A DNA stretch of 10,000 nucleotides from the NCBI GenBank assembly GCA_020216985.1, contig JAIWOH010000086.1:1-10000 (forward strand), read 5' to 3'. Origin of the DNA: Nitrospira sp. (GTDB lineage: Bacteria > Nitrospirota > Nitrospiria > Nitrospirales > Nitrospiraceae). The position numbers and the translations under genes were made by a program. A model generated the notes under the pieces. The model had not been told where the DNA came from, searched no databases, and saw only the letters and a program-made list of their open reading frames with translations. This document shows, one piece after another, positions 9,747 to 10,000 of this stretch (position 1 is the stretch's first letter; each line of letters starts with the position of its first letter).

Positions 9747-10000
9747 ATGCCTGTCCGTTCCCCAATAAGTCATCAGCAGAAGATTCATGCCGTGAAGCGC
9801 GACTTCGGAATGGACTCCGAGCAGAAAACCATCGATCAGATCTCGTCACTGAACAGCCTACGGCCGTTGCACGCTGGTGCGGAGGGCCTCCGGTTCAGGC
9901 GTAGTGGGCGGGCGATTTCGTTAAAAAGACTTCTGCCCCCCTTTATCTTTTATTTTTTATGCCGCCACTTCAGCGAGGACTTCAGGATGACGTTCGGCTA
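9747..10000 (+). pseudogene. Open frame with short GemA/DUF1018-like stretch, partial or degraded
   Basis: From ATG 9747 (or an in-frame ATG at 9723) the plus strand stays open to the window end. Its start contains HQQKIHAVKRDFGMDSE, which resembles the IHxAxRxLGMDEE segment I remember from Mu-like GemA (gp16, DUF1018) regulatory proteins. Third codon positions are GC-rich from about 9770 to 9905, as in real genes here. After about residue 55 the translation crosses a T-rich tract and looks unlike protein, so the frame may be a decayed phage remnant or chance. No good ribosome site is seen. Confidence 0.2.
9957..10000 (-). CDS. Possible C-terminal end of a gene beyond the window
   Basis: The minus strand enters the window in a frame that reads AERHPEVLAEVAA and stops at TAA (9957-9959). 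The residue mix looks like a protein C-terminus, and the AT-rich tract after the stop fits a gene end. Only 13 codons are visible, so no family can be named. It conflicts with the plus-strand frame over the same bases, and at most one is right. Confidence 0.3.
   Translation of the reverse strand, partial: AERHPEVLAEVAA

Larger units (their letters stand above)
9509..9956. other. Non-coding or degraded stretch upstream of the ACT gene
   Basis: This region of about 450 nt has no confident gene. It contains the ACT operon leader and promoter with its palindrome (9691-9723), a weak small ORF (9468-9599, minus) and a plus-strand open frame from 9747. A G-rich/C-rich pair (around 9905-9912 and 9935-9942) is followed by a T-rich tract to 9958 and could fold as a weak terminator on the plus strand, but its stem has a mismatch and its loop is long. 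Confidence 0.5.

Noticed and set aside
9959..10000. Plus-strand gene start at the ATG 9959-9961 or 9987-9989
   Set aside because: Too few codons are visible, and the first ATG follows a poly-T tract without a ribosome site. The opposite strand gives a more protein-like C-terminus.

Overview
The window comes from a GC-rich Gram-negative bacterium: two predicted outer-membrane lipoproteins (a LysM protein and an RlpA) imply a periplasm and outer membrane. I suspect a Nitrospirota-type genome from the general feel of the proteins, but nothing here proves it. Nearly everything is conserved chromosomal housekeeping material. I see no rRNA, tRNA, CRISPR array or insertion sequence.

Left part (1-4770, minus strand): a tryptophan operon read right to left. 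A sigma70-like promoter (TTGACT-17 nt-TATTCT) at 4742-4770 precedes a coiled-coil/LysM lipoprotein gene, then trpE, trpG, trpD and trpC (cut by the window edge a few codons before its end). The gaps are 13, 63 and 22 nt, with a 4-nt overlap at trpD/trpC. Together they take chorismate plus glutamine to anthranilate (TrpEG), phosphoribosyl-anthranilate (TrpD) and indole-3-glycerol phosphate (TrpC). No Trp leader peptide or attenuator is visible. TrpE keeps the LLES element of the Trp-binding site, so feedback inhibition is the likely control.

Middle (4792-8193): NAD-dependent DNA ligase ligA is the only clear plus-strand gene. Its promoter lies back to back with the LysM-trp promoter. It converges on a CNNM/CorC-type membrane protein gene, and the two share a TTAA palindrome that supplies both stop codons.

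Right part (8194-10000): an RlpA septal-ring lytic transglycosylase with a SPOR domain lies 3 nt behind a tandem-ACT-domain protein, so the two form a tight pair on the minus strand. About 190 nt upstream of the ACT gene is the best promoter in the window (perfect TTGACA, 17-nt spacer, TATATA). Its -10 lies inside a perfect 16-bp palindrome, which suggests a repressor-controlled promoter with a long leader. The last 300 bases hold only weak signals: a plus-strand open frame with a short GemA/DUF1018-like stretch, and a possible C-terminus of a minus-strand gene. I found no clearly new system; the palindromic promoter and the lipoprotein-led trp operon deserve a second look most.
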